DNA from: G963665215 sp963665215
GTDB lineage: Bacteria; Chloroflexota; Dehalococcoidia; Lucifugimonadales; CAUZJF01
Length of the DNA: 64,000 nt
Direction: 5' to 3'
Assembly: GCA_963665215.2 (NCBI GenBank)
Contig: CAXXWW010000017.1
Span: 310,001 to 374,000 of the forward strand
The position numbers were made by a program, and so were the translations under genes. The first letter of the stretch is position 1, and the number at the start of each line of letters is the position of its first letter. Positions 17,828 to 26,332 of this stretch are shown one piece after another. The notes under the pieces were generated by a model. That model did no database searches. It saw only the letters and a program-made list of their open reading frames with translations, and was not told where the DNA came from.

Positions 17828-19459
17828 TGTCGTTGTTCTACGATTATGTCAGTAGCTAACTGGTCAGCGAAAATGTCATCCCATGGAAGGAGTGACATTG
17901 ACGCAGAAGGAGCAGACGAGACTTCAGGTGCTCAACAGCGTTCTGGCAGATCAGGTGGTGGTATGTCAGGCGGCCGAGGTCCTGGGAGTGAGCGAACGCC
18001 ACATGAGGCGTATTCTGGCGGCCTATAGGAAGGAGGGCGCCGCCGCACTCGCCCACGGGAATCGTGGCCGCCGACCGGCCAACACCACGACGGAGACCAA
18101 GATGACTTACGTGGTGCAGCTGGCCCGCACTCGCTACGCTGGAACGAACCATACGCATCTGACCGAGTTGTTGATGGAACGGGAGGGGATCGACCTGAGC
18201 CGCTCTACGGTGCGCCGCATCCTGGTCAGCGCCGGCGTGGACAGCCCCCGCCGCCGCCGGCCGCCCAGACACCGTGTCCGGCGCAAACGCATGGCCCAAG
18301 AGGGGATGCTGCTGCAGATAGATGGGAGCCACCATCGGTGGCTGGGGGAACAAGGACCCCGGTTCGTCCTGCTGTTGGCCGTGGACGACGCCACCGGCAC
18401 TGTGCCTGACGCTCTGTTCAGCCAGGAGGAGGACACCCGCGGCTACTTCCTTCTCATGGAGGGGTTGATCCGGCAATGCGGGATACCGCTGGCCGTCTAC
18501 AGCGACCGACACGCGGTCTTCAAGCATACTGGAGAGCCTCGCCAGAAGCCGGCCGGGCCAACCCAGTTCGCCCGCGCCATGGAGGAGCTGGGGATACGCC
18601 AGATATTCGCCAGGTCACCGCAGGCGAAGGGCCGGGTCGAGCGGACGGCGGGGACATTCCAGGACCGGCTGGTGACCGAGCTGCGCCTGGCGGGCGTCAC
18701 CACCATCGACGAGGCCAATGAAGTCCTGCACCGCTTCCTGCCGCGCTTCAACGAGAAGTTCGGGGTTCCGGCAGAGCACTCAAGCGTTGCTTACCGCTCT
18801 ATGGAGTCATCGGTGGCCCTGGACCAGATACTCTGCTTCAAGCACCGCCGCAAGGTGGCCAGGGACAACACCGTCAAGTACAACTGGCGTACCTTGCAGC
18901 TGCTGCCTGGTAAGGAGCGGCCTAGCTACGCCGGAGCGCAGCTGGAGGTCCATGAGGGCTTGGACGGTCAGCTCCTCGTGCAGTACCGGGGACGCACGAT
19001 CCCCACACAGGAGGCGCCGCCGCGCCCTGGAGTTCTCCGTGCCTCCAATGGTCCTCTCCGATATGGCCCCGGCCTTGAGCGTAGGGTCAACGGCGTGGGC
19101 AGCCACCCCAAGGAGAGCTTGGCATCCCTCGACGCCATCGAGGCCGACAGCGCCACATTGAACGGCGGCGGCAGAGTTCGCAAGCCTCCGGCATCGCCAC
19201 GCAGGACACCCACGCCGCGACAGAGGGTCCGGTGGAAGGCCGTGCAGCAGGCTAAGCTTCGGGGCCTCTCCATTCGGGCAATCGCCAGGGAGTTGGGCAT
19301 CCACAGGAACACGGTCCGCGAGTACGCCGAAGCCAAGAGCCCGCCCATGATGCGCACCAGGGGCAGGTCCCGCGTATCACAGTCCGATCGTATGACAGCG
19401 GCCTAGATGGACATTTTCCCTGACCACTTAGGCGGACATAATCGCTGGACATCGACACA
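17828..19459 (+). mobile_element. ISNCY (ISDol1-like) element, copy 1
   Basis: 1632 bp, with ends defined by comparison with copy 2: TGTCGTTGTTCTACGATTAT at the left and ...CATCGACACA at the right. Both ends share CGATTATGTC as part of an imperfect inverted repeat. The five-base flanks differ (TATTC and GGTCA), so there is no target duplication for this copy. Confidence 0.88.
17883..19406 (+). CDS. ISNCY (ISDol1-like) transposase
   Basis: A 507-aa transposase. An N-terminal helix-turn-helix (VCQAAEVLGVSERHMRRILA) is followed by an RNase-H-fold catalytic core with MLLQIDGSHHRW (Asp), PLAVYSDRHAVF (Asp) and SPQAKGRVERTA (Glu). A C-terminal extension carries a second HTH (LSIRAIARELGIHRNTVREY). 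A TTG at 17898, five bases after AAGGAG, gives MTQKEQTRLQVL and may be the true start. It is almost identical to the second copy in the window. Confidence 0.93.
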   Translation: MEGVTLTQKEQTRLQVLNSVLADQVVVCQAAEVLGVSERHMRRILAAYRKEGAAALAHGNRGRRPANTTTETKMTYVVQLARTRYAGTNHTHLTELLMEREGIDLSRSTVRRILVSAGVDSPRRRRPPRHRVRRKRMAQEGMLLQIDGSHHRWLGEQGPRFVLLLAVDDATGTVPDALFSQEEDTRGYFLLMEGLIRQCGIPLAVYSDRHAVFKHTGEPRQKPAGPTQFARAMEELGIRQIFARSPQAKGRVERTAGTFQDRLVTELRLAGVTTIDEANEVLHRFLPRFNEKFGVPAEHSSVAYRSMESSVALDQILCFKHRRKVARDNTVKYNWRTLQLLPGKERPSYAGAQLEVHEGLDGQLLVQYRGRTIPTQEAPPRPGVLRASNGPLRYGPGLERRVNGVGSHPKESLASLDAIEADSATLNGGGRVRKPPASPRRTPTPRQRVRWKAVQQAKLRGLSIRAIARELGIHRNTVREYAEAKSPPMMRTRGRSRVSQSDRMTAA

Positions 19460-19525
19460 GGTCACCAGCACAAGATCAACCCATCCGTTGTAAGATCTTT
19501 CCTGGCTGTCTCGCTCGTGATTATT

Positions 19526-19721
19526 CTACCATAGCTCTTTGCTGACGACCTCGACCAGTCGGTACTGTCCTTTCTTCATAATTACCCTCAATCTGTACAC
19601 GTATCCTTCCTCGTATTCGAACCCCTCGACCTTGCGGTAGGTGACCACGCCGTTTATCACTAGCGACTCCCTCGTTTCCGGTCCAACGGTCACCACCATA
19701 TCTGAGGTGGTCTCGTTTGTC
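19526..19721 (-). pseudogene. DUF4377-like C-terminal fragment
   Basis: The minus strand reads MVVTVGPETRESLVINGVVT, then VEGFEYEEGYVYRLRVIM and YRLVEVVSKELW before a stop. This matches the DUF4377 pattern of secreted bacterial proteins (IEGF.YE.GY.Y.LRV ... LVEVVSK). The N-terminal part is removed by the IS3-type element starting at 19722. Confidence 0.65.
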
Positions 19722-19767
19722 TGAACAGCGCTGCCCGGTTTGATAAGTGGAATCGCGCTGCCGTGCG

Positions 19768-20595
19768 TTAGGCCGCCGCGGACTCGGCAGGCGCTCTGTC
19801 AAAGAACTGGTCCGGCGTCATTCCCCCAAGGCTCGAATGGGGCCGTCCGGCATTGTAAAACTCGAAGTACCGCCCGAGGCCAGTTCTGGCTTCCGGGACC
19901 GATTCGTAGGCTCTCAGGTACACCTCCTCGTACTTGACGCTCTTCCACAGCCGTTCGACGAACACATTATCCTTCCAGCTTCCCTTCCCGTCCATACTGA
20001 TCTGGATCTCACTGGCTTTCAGCAGGCCGGTGAAGGCATCACTTGTGAACTGGCTTCCCTGATCTGTGTTGAATATCTCCGGCGCGCCGTGGCGTCCCAG
20101 GGATTCTTCGAGCGCCTCCACGCAGAAGTCTGTGTCCATTGTGACCGATACCCGCCAGGCCAGCACCTTGCGGCTATGCCAGTCCATCACTGCGGCTAGG
20201 TACACGAACCCCCTGGCCATCGGAATGTACGTGATATCCATTGCCCACACCTGGTTGGGCCTGCTCACCTCAAGCCCGCGCAGCAGGTACGGATACACCG
20301 TATGGCCGGGCCGTCGCCGGCTGGTGTTGGGCTTGCGGTACAGCGCCTCGATGCCCATCCGCCGCATCAGTGTGGCGATGTGTCTACGCCCGGAGGAGAG
20401 TCCCTCCTGGCGGAGCAGGCCTCGCATCATCCTACTGCCTGCAAACGGATACTCAAGGTGCAGCTCATCGATGCGGCGCATCAGCCCGAGACCGGCTTCG
20501 CCCACCGGCCGTGGCCGGTAGTAGATGCTCCCGCGGCTGATGCCCACTGCCTTTGCCTGGCGGGCGAGAGGCAGCTTGTGATCGCGGTCGATCAT
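19768..20595 (-). CDS. IS3-type element B orfB (integrase-like transposase)
   Basis: 275 aa. An N-terminal region (ARQAKAVGISRGSIYYRPRP) precedes an rve/DDE core with Asp in QVWAMDITYIP, Asp in IFNTDQGSQFTS and Glu in WKDNVFVERLWKS. The start overlaps the end of orfA. The T TTT TTA heptamer in orfA suits -1 frameshifting to make the usual OrfAB fusion. The outer inverted repeat lies just beyond the stop. Confidence 0.93.
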   Translation of the reverse strand: MIDRDHKLPLARQAKAVGISRGSIYYRPRPVGEAGLGLMRRIDELHLEYPFAGSRMMRGLLRQEGLSSGRRHIATLMRRMGIEALYRKPNTSRRRPGHTVYPYLLRGLEVSRPNQVWAMDITYIPMARGFVYLAAVMDWHSRKVLAWRVSVTMDTDFCVEALEESLGRHGAPEIFNTDQGSQFTSDAFTGLLKASEIQISMDGKGSWKDNVFVERLWKSVKYEEVYLRAYESVPEARTGLGRYFEFYNAGRPHSSLGGMTPDQFFDRAPAESAAA

Positions 20596-21581
20596 CGCCT
20601 TGCGCCCGGCAATCCCGCCTTCGTGAGCGCGGCCTCTAAAAAATCGTTCTCCAACGCAAGCTCACCGATCTTAGCGTGAAGGACCTTCATATCTACCGGC
20701 TTTTCAGCCTGCCCTGTCCCGGCCCCAAATAACTGCGCCGCCCGATCCAGCAACTGGGTCTTCCATTGCGTGATCTGGTTCGGGTGCACATCGAACTGGC
20801 TTGCCAGCTCCGAAAGTGTCCGGTCGCCGCGCACTGCGGCAAGAGCCACCTTCGCCTTAACCCGACGCCCTCCTTCGGTGGATTCGGGCTTAAGCTTGCC
20901 GTTGAAGCTCTCAACATACCCATTCTCCCAAGGGCTACCCGGTGTGATGAAGAGGGTTGTGGCTCCCACCCCTTGGAGCCACAACCGCACCGCCCTGGCG
21001 GTGAACTCCGGCCCGTTGTCCGAGCGGAGGTGCTCCGGCACGCCACGCTGGACCATGAGGTCCCCCAGGCATTCAATGGCATGGGGTGAGCGTAACGAGC
21101 GACCCACATGGATGGCCAGACACTCCCTGGCATACTCATCCACCACTGTCAGGAGACGAACGGGTTTGCCGTCACTAGTACGAAGGGCCACAAAGTCGTA
21201 TGCCCAGACGTGGTTCCGTCGTTGTGGCCTCAGCCGCACGCAGGAGCCGTCAGTAAGCCAGAGTCGACCACGCTTGGGCTGTTTGGCTGGTACTTTGAGT
21301 CCTCCCCGTCGCCAGATTCGCTCCACCCGCTTGTGGTTCACTCTCCATCCCTCCCATTGCAGCATGGCAGTCACCCGCCGGTACCCATATCGTCCATACC
21401 GACTGGCCAGCCGAACCACCGCCATCGTCAGGGCCTCCTCGTCGTCAGCCATTGTTGCAGTGTACCTCTGTGTTGACCGGGGTTGCTCAAGCGCCCGGCA
21501 AGCGCGCCGCTCAGAGATGCCATACCGTTCCCGTGCCAACTCCACGCATCTCCGCCGGCGAGCCGGGCTCAGAAGTTTCCC
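20592..21581 (-). CDS. Chimeric transposase: IS3-A OrfB core fused to IS3-B OrfA
   Basis: One open frame joins two elements. The first part is the OrfB catalytic core of IS3-type element A, with Asp in HVWAYDFVALR, Asp in LRSDNGPEFTA and Glu in ENGYVESFNGKL. After NGKLK come ten residues (PESTEGGRRV) encoded by an IS1380 end. Then the OrfA helix-turn-helix of element B follows (KAKVALAAVRGDRTLSELAS), ending in GLPGARR. Element A's own OrfA lies upstream, with a G GGA AAC slippery site at the boundary. The fusion is in frame and keeps the full DDE triad, but the OrfB C-terminus is lost, so activity is doubtful. Confidence 0.8.
   Translation of the reverse strand, partial: GKLLSPARRRRCVELARERYGISERRACRALEQPRSTQRYTATMADDEEALTMAVVRLASRYGRYGYRRVTAMLQWEGWRVNHKRVERIWRRGGLKVPAKQPKRGRLWLTDGSCVRLRPQRRNHVWAYDFVALRTSDGKPVRLLTVVDEYARECLAIHVGRSLRSPHAIECLGDLMVQRGVPEHLRSDNGPEFTARAVRLWLQGVGATTLFITPGSPWENGYVESFNGKLKPESTEGGRRVKAKVALAAVRGDRTLSELASQFDVHPNQITQWKTQLLDRAAQLFGAGTGQAEKPVDMKVLHAKIGELALENDFLEAALTKAGLPGARR
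20637..20643 (-). promoter_or_regulatory. T TTT TTA frameshift heptamer of IS3-type element B
   Basis: On the coding strand GAT TTT TTA GAG gives an in-phase X XXY YYZ heptamer (T TTT TTA) about 40 bases before the orfB start, the arrangement used for -1 frameshifting in IS3-family elements. The same sequence is kept in the truncated copy at 32460. Confidence 0.7.
20858..20888. mobile_element. Solo IS1380 terminal sequence
   Basis: About 31 bases match one end of the IS1380 element exactly (outer end CCCGAATCCACCGAAGGA, inner end GGGCGTCGGGTTA). No other IS1380 sequence is present. CTTAA lies on both sides (20856-20860 and 20889-20893), the same length and type as the duplications of the complete copies. 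The scar separates two truncated IS3-type elements and fuses their reading frames. Confidence 0.85.
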
Positions 21582-21847
21582 CGTGCTGCCTCCTTTAGAA
21601 TCTGGTTGTCCAACGTCAGGTCCGCTACCGCACGCCTGAGTCGTCCGTTCCCCGCTTCCATCTCCCGCAACCGCCTCGCCTGGTCTATCCTCAGCCCGCC
21701 ATACTGCTGGCGCCATCGGTAAAACGTATGGTCCGATACCCCGATACCCCTGCATGCCTGGGCCACCGTCTCCCCTTGCGCCAGGGCCACCTCCGCTTCC
21801 CGAAGCTTCCCTATTATCTCCTCTACACTGCGCTGCTTACTCGCCAT
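21569..21847 (-). CDS. IS3-type element A orfA
   Basis: 92 aa with a helix-turn-helix (VAQACRGIGVSDHTFYRWRQ) followed by a leucine-zipper-like helix (RLREMEAGNGRLRRAVADLT), the usual OrfA of IS3 elements. The last codons carry G GGA AAC (21575-21581), a slippery heptamer for -1 frameshifting into orfB, conserved in copy 2. IS256 copy 5 lies 54 bases upstream, between this gene and its inverted repeat, so its promoter may be displaced. Confidence 0.92.
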   Translation of the reverse strand: MASKQRSVEEIIGKLREAEVALAQGETVAQACRGIGVSDHTFYRWRQQYGGLRIDQARRLREMEAGNGRLRRAVADLTLDNQILKEAARGNF

Positions 21848-21893
21848 TGACTACCCCCTTTCAGCATGTCCAGTTTACGAGTCTATTACTGGA

Positions 21894-23277
21894 CCAGTCT
21901 TGAGGTTACGTCAATAGGTGTGTAAACGACATCAGGCGGCGACCTTCTCAGCCGTTGATTCAATGGCGATTCCATCCGCATACTGTGCACCGAGATAGAC
22001 GTCTTCGATCAACTCAGGGGCCTTCAGACGCCTGAAGCGCTGTTCGGCGACCATCAACATTTTCCAGATCACCGCTATCGCCCGATCGACCCTCTTGTAG
22101 CGCTTGGCGGCATCGGTCCGAAGCCTGAGGGCCGCGAAGGGTGATTCTACCGGGTTCGTCGTGCGAAGGTGCCCCCAGTGCTCCTTTGGGAAGTCATAGA
22201 AGGTGACCATGCGGTCCCAGTCCCGCTCCAAGGCCTCTGAGGCCGCCTCGTAGGAATGGTCGCCGCACCACCTGGTGAACACCGTCCTGAGCCGCTCAGC
22301 CTCTGTCCGAGTCGGCGCGTAGGGGATAGTACCCAGCATGAGCTTGGCCTGGTCCTGTTGTCGCTTTGGAAGCTTGGCGAGCACGTTTACGATCTTGTGG
22401 TTCCAGCAGCGTTGCTCTGCCGCCTGCGGATAGACGTTGCGCAGAGCTCCCCAGATGCCCAGGTGTCCGTCTCCAACCACCAGCCTCGGGCAGCTCAAGC
22501 CCCGGCGCTTGATGTCCCTGAGCACCTCGGACCAGTTCTCTGTGGACTCCCTGTATCCGGGAACAGCGCTCACCACCACCTTGCTCCCGTCGCTCAGGGC
22601 CGCCATCACCACCAGTACCGCCGCCTTCTCCTTCTCAAGACCAGCCTTGACGTAGACTCCATCCACCCACATGTAGACCACTTCCAGGTCATCGAGGGGC
22701 CGGCTGCGCCATTGGGCAAGCTCATCGTTCCACTTATCCTTCAACCGGGCCACCGTGCTCGCCGATACCGGTGCGTCCTCTCCCAGCAGCCCCCGCAAAG
22801 CCAGATCGAAGTCGCCTTCGGATAGACCGTGCAGGTACAGCTCGGGGATCAACTCAGCAACCTTCCTGGTCCTGTTGACGAACAGCGGCAGCAGCCGGCT
22901 CTCGAACTGCTCCTCGGTATCGCGGACTCGCGGCCGCCTCAGCTGTATCGTTCCCGAACTCAGCGTAAGCCTCCGGGCTCTGCCGTATCCGTTCCGATAG
23001 CCGGTATCGTTGTCCGAGTCGGATCTGAGCGCCGACTTCGCCCTTCCCAGAAACGCCGTCACCTCCTCCTCCAGCAACTCCTGGATCAGCCTCTGGACCT
23101 GGCTTCGCACCCAATCCTCCAACTGCTCCCACTCCGGCCTTGACTCCGACCTACTCTCAGTGCTTTCCTTCCTCATGGGCGGTCTATCTCCTCTCTTGGG
23201 CCTCGAGCCCGTGTTGTTCAGAGAGAGGGTACACCGCCTGACTGTTTACACACTTTTTGAAGATACCTCCCAGTCTT
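21894..23277 (-). mobile_element. IS256-type element, copy 5, with 8-bp target duplication
   Basis: The element proper is 21902-23269, flanked by CCAGTCTT on both sides. Removing it and one repeat restores the inverted repeat of IS3-type element A. So this insertion is younger than that element. Confidence 0.96.
21932..23176 (-). CDS. IS256-type transposase, intact
   Basis: 414 aa with all catalytic residues. It carries private or shared substitutions, SDSDNDTGY instead of SDSDSDTGY and LMLGTIP instead of LMLRTIP, useful for tracing exchange between copies. Confidence 0.96.
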   Translation of the reverse strand: MRKESTESRSESRPEWEQLEDWVRSQVQRLIQELLEEEVTAFLGRAKSALRSDSDNDTGYRNGYGRARRLTLSSGTIQLRRPRVRDTEEQFESRLLPLFVNRTRKVAELIPELYLHGLSEGDFDLALRGLLGEDAPVSASTVARLKDKWNDELAQWRSRPLDDLEVVYMWVDGVYVKAGLEKEKAAVLVVMAALSDGSKVVVSAVPGYRESTENWSEVLRDIKRRGLSCPRLVVGDGHLGIWGALRNVYPQAAEQRCWNHKIVNVLAKLPKRQQDQAKLMLGTIPYAPTRTEAERLRTVFTRWCGDHSYEAASEALERDWDRMVTFYDFPKEHWGHLRTTNPVESPFAALRLRTDAAKRYKRVDRAIAVIWKMLMVAEQRFRRLKAPELIEDVYLGAQYADGIAIESTAEKVAA

Positions 23278-23306
23278 TGGGGGGCAGGTCATCTTCAAGC
23301 TCCAAT

Positions 23307-23720
23307 GACAGACCGGACCAGGCTGCTGAGTGACAACGGTCCGGGATATGTCTCAAGAGCCTTCAGGGACTACCTGGGCATGGTCGGCATCAAGCACATC
23401 CTGGCGGCGCCCTTCCACCCTCAGACTAACGGCAAGCTGGAGCGATACCACCACCAGACGCTGAAGCGGGACGTAAACCAGGTGCCCTATGAGTTGCCCG
23501 CCGACCTGGAGGCAGCTACCGCGGCCTTCGTCAGCTACTACAACTACGGCGCCACCACAACACCCTGGGCAACGTGACACCGTCAGACGTGCTCAAGGGA
23601 AGACGGCAGGAAATCCTCCGACGCAGGTGCAGGAAGGAGGTGCAGGCTCAAACCATCCAACGGCGAAGACTCTACAACAGGACCCTCAGGGAGTTCACCA
23701 GACCTCCATCCAACTCCTGA
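23307..23720 (+). pseudogene. Integrase-core transposase fragment, frameshifted
   Basis: The frame reads RLLSDNGPGYVSRAFRDYLG, then GIKHILAAPFHPQTNGKLER, the second Asp and the Glu (NGKLER) of a DDE/rve core. It ends prematurely at ATTTPWAT. Shifting the frame continues as RHHNTLGNVTPSDVLKGRRQ and a basic tail, so one base has been lost near 23550. The first catalytic Asp is missing upstream. It is neither IS3-A nor IS3-B. Confidence 0.8.
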
Positions 23721-23736
23721 TCTCTCGGGTCTCAAA

Positions 23737-23791
23737 GTGTCCCACTTTTGCTGGTTGACAACACCATAACCCGTCAGCGAAAATGGGACAC
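23737..23791. repeat. Inverted repeat formed by two abutting IS ends
   Basis: GTGTCCCACTTTTGCTGG faces CAGCGAAAATGGGACAC across a ~16-base spacer. Arms of about 18 bases have three mismatches. The position just after the transposase fragment suggests its terminal inverted repeat next to the end of a second, otherwise lost copy. The following 85 bases up to IS256 copy 6 hold nothing I recognise. Confidence 0.65.
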
Positions 23792-23877
23792 CTTAGGGGG
23801 TTAGGAAACCCGAGAGAGTGAGGGGGTGGAGCGAGCTCTTGGACGAGGGTAAAGTACCTCATGAAAGGAGCAGACCG

Positions 23878-25255
23878 GGGTTACGTCAATAGGTCGCACG
23901 TAGGTGTGTAAACAACATCAGGCGGCGACCTTCTCTAGCGTTGCCCCACCAGCGATTCCATCCACGTATTGAGCGCCGAGATAGACATCCTCCATCAGTT
24001 CATGGGCCTTCAGACGCCTGAAGCGCTGCTCGGCGACCATCAGCATCTTCCAGATCACCGCTATGGCCCGGTCGACTCGCTTGTAGCGCTTGGCGGCGTC
24101 GGTCCTGAGTCTGAGGGCTGCGAAGGGTGACTCCACCGGGTTGGTCGTGCGGATGTGCCCCCAGTGCTCTTTGGGGAAGTCATAGAAGGTGATCATGCGG
24201 TCCCAGTCCCGCTCAAGCGCCTCAGCCGCCGCCTCGTAGGAGCGGTCGCGGCACCACCTGGTGAACGCCGTCCTGAGCCGCTCCGCCTCTGTCCGACTCG
24301 GCGCGTAGGGGATGCGGCGCAGCAGGAGTTTGGCCTCCTCCTGACGTCTCTTCGGCAGTCTATCGAGCACGTTCATCACCTTGTGGTTCCAGCAGCGTTG
24401 CTCCGCCGCCTGCGGATAGACGTTGCGCAGTGCTCCCCAGATGCCCAGGTGTCCGTCTTCAACCACCAGCCGAGGGCAGCTCAACCCTCGAGGCTTGATG
24501 TCCCTGAGCACATCGGACCAGCTCTGTGTCGACTCCCTAGTAGCCGGGAACGGAGCTCACCACCACCTTCCTCCCATCGCTCAGAGCCGCCATCACCACC
24601 AGGATCGCCGCCTTCTCCTTCTTAAGCCCAGCTTTCACGTACACACCCTACCCACACGTAGACCACCTCGAGGTCGTCCAGGGGTCTGGCGCGCCACTTG
24701 GCAAGCTCGGCGTTCCACTTGTCCTTGAGCCGAGCGACCGTGCTCGCCGACACCGGCGCGTCCTCTCCGAGCAGTCCCCGCAAGGCCAGGTCGAAGTCCC
24801 CTTCGGAGAGGCCGTGCAGGTACAACTCGGGGATCAGAGCGGATACCTGCTTGGTCCTGTGGACGAACAGCGGCAGCAGCCGGCTCTCGAACCGCTCCTC
24901 GGTGTCGCGGACTCGCGGACGCCTCAACTGAATCGTCCCCGAAGAGAGCGTAAGCCTCCGGGGTCTGCCGTATCCGTTCCGATAGCCGGCACCTGAGTCC
25001 GACTCAGACCTGCGGGCCGACTTCGCCCTCCCCAGAAACTCCGTCACCTCTTCCTCCAGCAACTCCTGGATCAGCTCCTGGACCTGACCTCGAACCCAGT
25101 CCTCCAACTGGTCCCACTCCGGCCTTGACTCCGACCCGCTCCCAGTGCTTTTCTTTCCCATAGGCGGTGTATCTCCTCTCTTGGGCCTTGAGCCCGTGTT
25201 GTTTCAGAGAGAGGGTACACCGCCTGACTGTTTACACACTTTTTGAGGGTACCTC
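23878..25255 (-). mobile_element. IS256-type element, copy 6 (divergent, decayed relative)
   Basis: It has similar ends (GGGTTACGTCAATAGG at one side, ...TTTTTGAGGGTACCTC at the other) but roughly a fifth of bases differ from the other copies, and an 11-base insertion (TCGCACGTAGG) lies inside the terminal repeat. It represents an older wave of the same family. No target duplication is visible. Confidence 0.85.
23918..25161 (-). pseudogene. IS256-type transposase, divergent, two frameshifts
   Basis: The N-terminal 170 residues (MGKKSTGSGSESRPEWDQLE...) end out of frame at VWVGCVRESWA, where a few bases are missing around the first catalytic Asp codon (~24650). A second indel near 24540 breaks the frame again before MLRDIKPRGLSCPRLVVEDG. 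The second Asp and the Glu (TNPVESPF) remain in the last part. It is certainly inactive. Confidence 0.9.
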
Positions 25256-25645
25256 GGGAAGAACACGGGGTCCATCAAAGCCAGCTACGCCACCGTCGAA
25301 ATGACCGGCAATTCCAGCAGTCAATACGCCGGGGGCCTCGTCGGGGAAAACCAGAGAACCATCAAGGCCAACTATGCAACGAGCACCGTGGCAGGATACC
25401 GATACCTGGGCGGACTGGCGGGGAGGAACACCGGCACGGGGTCCATCAAAGCCAGCTACGCCGCGGTCGCGGTGACCGGCTCCGTCAGCAGTGAGGCATA
25501 CGAGGAGTTGACAGAGGCGTATCGCAGGGAGCGCGCTGCGCACCGCAGAACCAAACGGATGGCTCGAACCCTGGGCGTGGTCGCCGTCACTTTGTTCGCG
25601 CTGCTGGCCGTTGGCATCCTTGTGACGTGGCGTCTGTTCACGTAG
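25256..25645 (+). pseudogene. GLUG-repeat surface protein fragment with C-terminal membrane segment
   Basis: The frame is open from the end of IS256 copy 6. It shows three GLUG-type motifs (GSIKASYATVEMTGNSSSQY, AGGLVGENQRTIKANYATST, then GGLAGRNTGTGSIKASYAAV), followed by a charged helix (AYEELTEAYRRERAAHRRTK) and a transmembrane segment (GVVAVTLFALLAVGILVTW). GLUG repeats occur in bacterial adhesins and surface peptidases. The large N-terminal part is lost. The abrupt change from repeat to helix suggests an internal deletion. Confidence 0.7.
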
Positions 25646-26005
25646 GAGGGCTTGCCCTGATTGCACAAATGCAATTCTCAAAGCTGGCGATGTCCTCTTC
25701 GACCCTATTTCTCCGATTGCACTTCTGCAATCTCCAAAGCTGCGACTGTCCTATAGGGGTGGAAGGAGCACCGGAATCGGATTGCTTGCTCCGATGTGGC
25801 AGGCTGGCCCATTCACCCTGATTTCAGCTACGGAATCGCCCAACCTGCAACTTGCTGCCCCACGAGTTTTTCTGTACACGGGTAGTACACCACCAACGAC
25901 CCCGGGAATCTCGTGCCCTGTGAGGGGGGACCTGTGCATGAGCCTGTGTCAGGACCGCTGCCGCCGGAGCAGCATGTTCTCCCCAGTAGTCAGCAGTGTG
26001 CACCC
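25646..26005. other. Non-coding stretch with palindromic direct repeats
   Basis: I see no supported gene. Two ~40-bp direct repeats (25656-25697 and 25711-25752) each contain a palindrome, ATTGCA-CAAA-TGCAAT (25660) and ATTGCA-CTTC-TGCAAT (25716). Their spacing and dyad symmetry would suit a DNA-binding regulator, but no adjacent gene clearly depends on them. The remainder up to the higBA promoter is featureless. Confidence 0.5.
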
Positions 26006-26034
26006 TTGACATTATTAACTGTATACGTTAACAT
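26006..26034 (+). promoter_or_regulatory. higBA promoter with embedded operator
   Basis: TTGACA (26006) and TAACAT (26029) are 17 bases apart. Between and overlapping them lies TTAAC-TGTATAC-GTTAA (26015-26031), a near-perfect dyad placed where a bound HigA dimer would block RNA polymerase. Transcription should begin about 26041, two bases from the GTG start of higB, giving a practically leaderless mRNA. Confidence 0.6.
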
Positions 26035-26042
26035 CATCAACA

Positions 26043-26321
26043 GTGCACCGATTTAGAGATGACGACGCGCAACGCCTCTTCGCCGGACAAACGGTTCGGC
26101 GATTGCCGCCCGACATCCAGCGCAGGGCGCGTTTGAGGTTACAGCGAGTGGTAGCCGCGGCGGCGCTGACCGATCTTCAGGTGCCGCCATCCCATCGGCT
26201 GGAAGCATTGCGGGGAGACCGGGAGGGTCGGTACAGCATCCGCATCAATGACCAGTGGCGCGTGTGCTTCATCTGGACAGACCAGGGTGCGATGGAAATA
26301 GAAATCACCGACTACCACTGA
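26043..26321 (+). CDS. higB: HigB-type toxin (RelE superfamily mRNA interferase)
   Basis: A 92-aa protein, MHRFRDDDAQRLFAGQTVRR, then RLEALRGDREGRYSIRINDQ and WRVCFIWTDQG, the full pattern of HigB/killer toxins that cleave mRNA on the ribosome. The start is GTG without a Shine-Dalgarno sequence, consistent with a leaderless transcript from the promoter just upstream. The antitoxin gene follows after 11 bases, the toxin-first order typical of higBA. Confidence 0.93.
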   Translation: MHRFRDDDAQRLFAGQTVRRLPPDIQRRARLRLQRVVAAAALTDLQVPPSHRLEALRGDREGRYSIRINDQWRVCFIWTDQGAMEIEITDYH

Positions 26322-26332
26322 GGAGGAAACCC

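Larger units (their letters stand above)
19722..20857 (-). mobile_element. IS3-type element B, copy 1 (5' end truncated)
   Basis: The outer end is TGAACAGCGCTGCCCGG, with GATAAGTGGAATCGC inside it, shared with copy 2 at 30760. It carries most of orfA and all of orfB. The orfA start and 5' inverted repeat are missing: the element is joined to IS3-type element A through a short IS1380 end. Confidence 0.88.
20889..23291 (-). mobile_element. IS3-type element A, copy 1 (interrupted and truncated)
   Basis: The 5' inverted repeat is TGACCTGCCCCCCAAAGACT at 23291. IS256 copy 5 sits inside this repeat region, with a CCAGTCTT duplication. The 3' part of orfB and the second inverted repeat are missing at the IS1380 scar. 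The second copy in the window shows the complete structure. Confidence 0.85.
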
